Shown here: piece by piece, positions 63,623-64,000 of the stretch
Numbering within the stretch: the first letter of the stretch is position 1
How the letters are laid out: each line of letters opens with the position of its first letter
Assembly: GCA_023957375.1 (NCBI GenBank)
Contig: JAMLHB010000001.1
Span: 1,714,245 to 1,778,244 of the forward strand
Direction of reading: 5' to 3'
Length of the DNA: 64,000 nucleotides
Origin: Flavobacteriales bacterium
GTDB taxonomy: Bacteria > Bacteroidota > Bacteroidia > Flavobacteriales_F > PHOS-HE28
Notes under the pieces: generated by a model
Database searches by the model: none
Told to the model about the DNA's origin: nothing
The model's input: the letters and a program-made list of their open reading frames with translations, nothing else
Program-made: the position numbers and the translations under genes

Positions 63623-64000
63623 TTACGGCAGCACGGTCACGTGGCCCTTGTACTCGTGCATCAACCGGCTCACCCCGTTGCGCACCTTCAGCTTCCACAC
63701 GTATACACCCGTCACCGGGTCCGAACCCTTCACCTTCCCGTCCCAACCCTCCCCCGGGCGATCCGTGTGGAACACCTCACTGCCCCAGCGGTCAAAGACC
63801 CAAAGGCTGTAGTCCCGCTCCAGCTCGTCGCGCACCACCGGCAGGAACACGTCGTTGTCTCCGTCGCCATTGGGGGTGAAGGCGTTGGGCACATACACGC
63901 TGAACACCCCGTCGATCACAACCTCGCGCACCAGGGTGTCGGTGCAACCGTACTGGTTGGCCACGATCAGTTCCACCGGGTAGGTGCCCGCCCCGTCACC
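63623..64000 (-). CDS. paralogue of preceding surface protein, cut by window edge
   Basis: Only the C-terminal ~125 residues are visible, open to the end of the window. They repeat the last PKD strand (ELIVANQYGCTDTLVREVVIDG) and the type B sorting domain of the adjacent gene. About 370 bases align with only about five single-base differences by eye. It lies 184 bases downstream of the upstream region of its neighbour and in the same orientation, so this is a tandem duplication or a recent gene conversion. Confidence 0.85.
   Translation of the reverse strand, partial: GDGAGTYPVELIVANQYGCTDTLVREVVIDGVFSVYVPNAFTPNGDGDNDVFLPVVRDELERDYSLWVFDRWGSEVFHTDRPGEGWDGKVKGSDPVTGVYVWKLKVRNGVSRLMHEYKGHVTVLP

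Overview
The window looks like chromosomal DNA of a high-GC member of the Bacteroidota, most likely Flavobacteriales (inference). The evidence is the number of genes for proteins with type IX secretion (T9SS) C-terminal sorting domains or the gliding-motility-associated C-terminal domain, Bacteroidota-type -7 promoter elements (TAnnTTTG and a TAnnTTCG variant), a DUF4290 gene shortly before murA, and a long K+-type membrane pyrophosphatase. No tRNA, rRNA, CRISPR array, phage or plasmid module was seen. Most genes are housekeeping.

Layout. 0-15.3 kb: a partial OsmC-like gene, an archaeal-type AAA ATPase with unusual flanking repeats, a UvrD/PcrA helicase, one T9SS cargo gene, DUF4290-(outer-membrane-like protein)-murA, two TlpA-like thioredoxins, grpE-dnaJ, a fatty-acid desaturase, a TDT-family transporter and adenine deaminase. 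15.4-17.6 kb: a T9SS cargo gene split by a 1226-bp insertion sequence. 17.7-28.3 kb: an M16 peptidase, a tightly packed surface-polysaccharide operon (GT2, WcaF-like acetyltransferase, two GT4), a membrane protein, another T9SS cargo gene and a GT39-type membrane glycosyltransferase; the last two lie in a stretch of visibly lower GC. 28.3-46.2 kb: metallophosphoesterase, SppA, DUF2797, GH3-like protein, deoxynucleoside kinase with a Lys/Ala tail, a second copy of the same IS, a methyltransferase, H+/Na+ pyrophosphatase, a FISUMP-domain protein, a broken gene, PDH E1-beta, a lipoprotein and both electron-transfer-flavoprotein subunits. 46.2-47.3 kb is a gene-free cluster of three repeat families. 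47.3-64.0 kb is almost entirely large secreted T9SS cargo proteins: fibronectin/adhesin-like, choice-of-anchor L, PKD, FG-GAP, and two adjacent proteins with nearly identical 3' ends.

The most interesting points are: (1) the IS copy that interrupts a T9SS gene has a perfect 8-bp target duplication, and precise excision would restore an open 345-codon frame; (2) in both IS copies the only ATG before the zinc-finger/DDE frame lies one frame away across a run of seven A, which suggests programmed -1 slippage; (3) DnaJ has lost zinc centre I but kept centre II; (4) MurA carries Asp instead of the fosfomycin-target Cys; (5) a gene at 41.6-42.4 kb is interrupted by a single in-frame TAG; (6) several repeat arrays of unknown role sit next to genes. 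I did not find a convincing new multi-gene defence or metabolic system.
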